Assembly (NCBI GenBank): GCA_947454695.1
Contig: CANGMW010000157.1
Span: 1-6,102, forward strand
Reading direction: 5' to 3'
Length of the DNA stretch: 6,102 nucleotides
Source: Comamonadaceae bacterium
GTDB lineage: Bacteria > Pseudomonadota > Gammaproteobacteria > Burkholderiales > Burkholderiaceae_C
The translations under genes and the position numbers were made by a program. Positions 5,901-6,102 of this stretch are shown in pieces; positions within the stretch are counted from its first letter, which is position 1, and every line of letters begins with the position of its first letter. A model generated the notes under the pieces. It had not been told where the DNA came from and ran no database searches. It saw only the letters and a list, made by a program, of their open reading frames with translations.

Positions 5901-6102
5901 ATGAGCACGCCCATCAACCAGCTTGGCATCGTCAAACGCAATATCGTGCGCGCCGACAAGGCCGCCGTCGACAAACTCGCTCGCTTCGGCGTGGCCACGA
6001 TCCACGAAGCGCAAGGCCGCGTGGGTTTGACCAAGCCCTATATGCGCCCGATCTTCGGTGGCGCCCATGTGTGCGGCACCGTCGTCACCGTGCTGCTGCA
6101 CC
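5901..6102 (+). CDS. ligK: 4-carboxy-4-hydroxy-2-oxoadipate aldolase / oxaloacetate decarboxylase, RraA-like (partial, N-terminus)
   Basis: The first 67 codons of a protein of the LigK/ProA/PmdF group (RraA-like fold, full length usually about 225-235 residues); the rest is beyond the window. The enzyme cleaves 4-carboxy-4-hydroxy-2-oxoadipate to pyruvate and oxaloacetate and can decarboxylate oxaloacetate, using a divalent metal. Recognisable parts are GIVKRNIVRADKAAVDKLARFGVATIHEAQGR spread over about 9-40, then GLTKPYMRPIF (42-52) and the first fold strand GAHVCGTVVTVLLH (54-67). The active-site Arg/Asp region lies outside the window, so catalytic integrity cannot be judged. A strong GAGGAA ribosome site precedes the ATG. 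Position directly after ligJ matches the ligJ-ligK / pmdE-pmdF order and the consecutive reactions of the pathway. Confidence 0.9.
   Translation, partial: MSTPINQLGIVKRNIVRADKAAVDKLARFGVATIHEAQGRVGLTKPYMRPIFGGAHVCGTVVTVLLH

Noticed and set aside
1..6102. CRISPR array, tRNA/rRNA genes, insertion sequence ends or phage genes
   Set aside because: No regularly spaced repeats, RNA gene-like sequence, transposase-like protein or terminal inverted repeats were seen, including around the low-GC gene.

Overview
The window looks like chromosomal DNA of a betaproteobacterium, most likely Burkholderiales/Comamonadaceae (Comamonas, Polaromonas or Rhodoferax relatives). This rests on GC-rich coding sequence, dense gene packing and close recall-level resemblance of the right-hand genes to the protocatechuate (PCA) 4,5-cleavage genes of such bacteria (pmd/lig clusters). 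No database search was possible, so the taxonomic call is an inference.

Layout. Left edge (1-594, minus): an exported metallo-beta-lactamase-fold hydrolase, cut by the window edge. Positions 672-2090 (plus): a stand-alone AMP-forming adenylation enzyme with clearly lower GC than everything around it, divergent from the hydrolase and convergent with the next gene; it looks like an insertion in this locus. Positions 2138-2980 and 2999-3937 (minus): a lysR-type regulator followed 18 bp later by an aroE-like shikimate dehydrogenase, probably one transcription unit. Positions 3938-4064: a divergent control region with a 19-bp imperfect dyad that overlaps the best -10 element for lysR. Positions 4065-4754 (plus): a ModA-like periplasmic-binding-protein fold with no signal peptide. 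Positions 4800-5840 (plus): 4-oxalomesaconate hydratase (ligJ/pmdE). Positions 5901 to the edge (plus): the start of 4-carboxy-4-hydroxy-2-oxoadipate aldolase (ligK/pmdF).

How they fit. LigJ hydrates 4-oxalomesaconate to 4-carboxy-4-hydroxy-2-oxoadipate, and LigK splits that to pyruvate and oxaloacetate, so the right half is the lower end of PCA (and possibly gallate) meta-cleavage. The divergent LysR protein is the likely regulator. The aroE-like gene could feed the pathway (shikimate or quinate to dehydroshikimate to PCA) or be the ordinary biosynthetic aroE parked here. The ring-cleavage dioxygenase, semialdehyde dehydrogenase and lactonase genes are not in view and would be expected beyond the right edge. 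The least explained pieces are the cytoplasmic ModA-like protein leading the catabolic operon and the low-GC adenylation enzyme.
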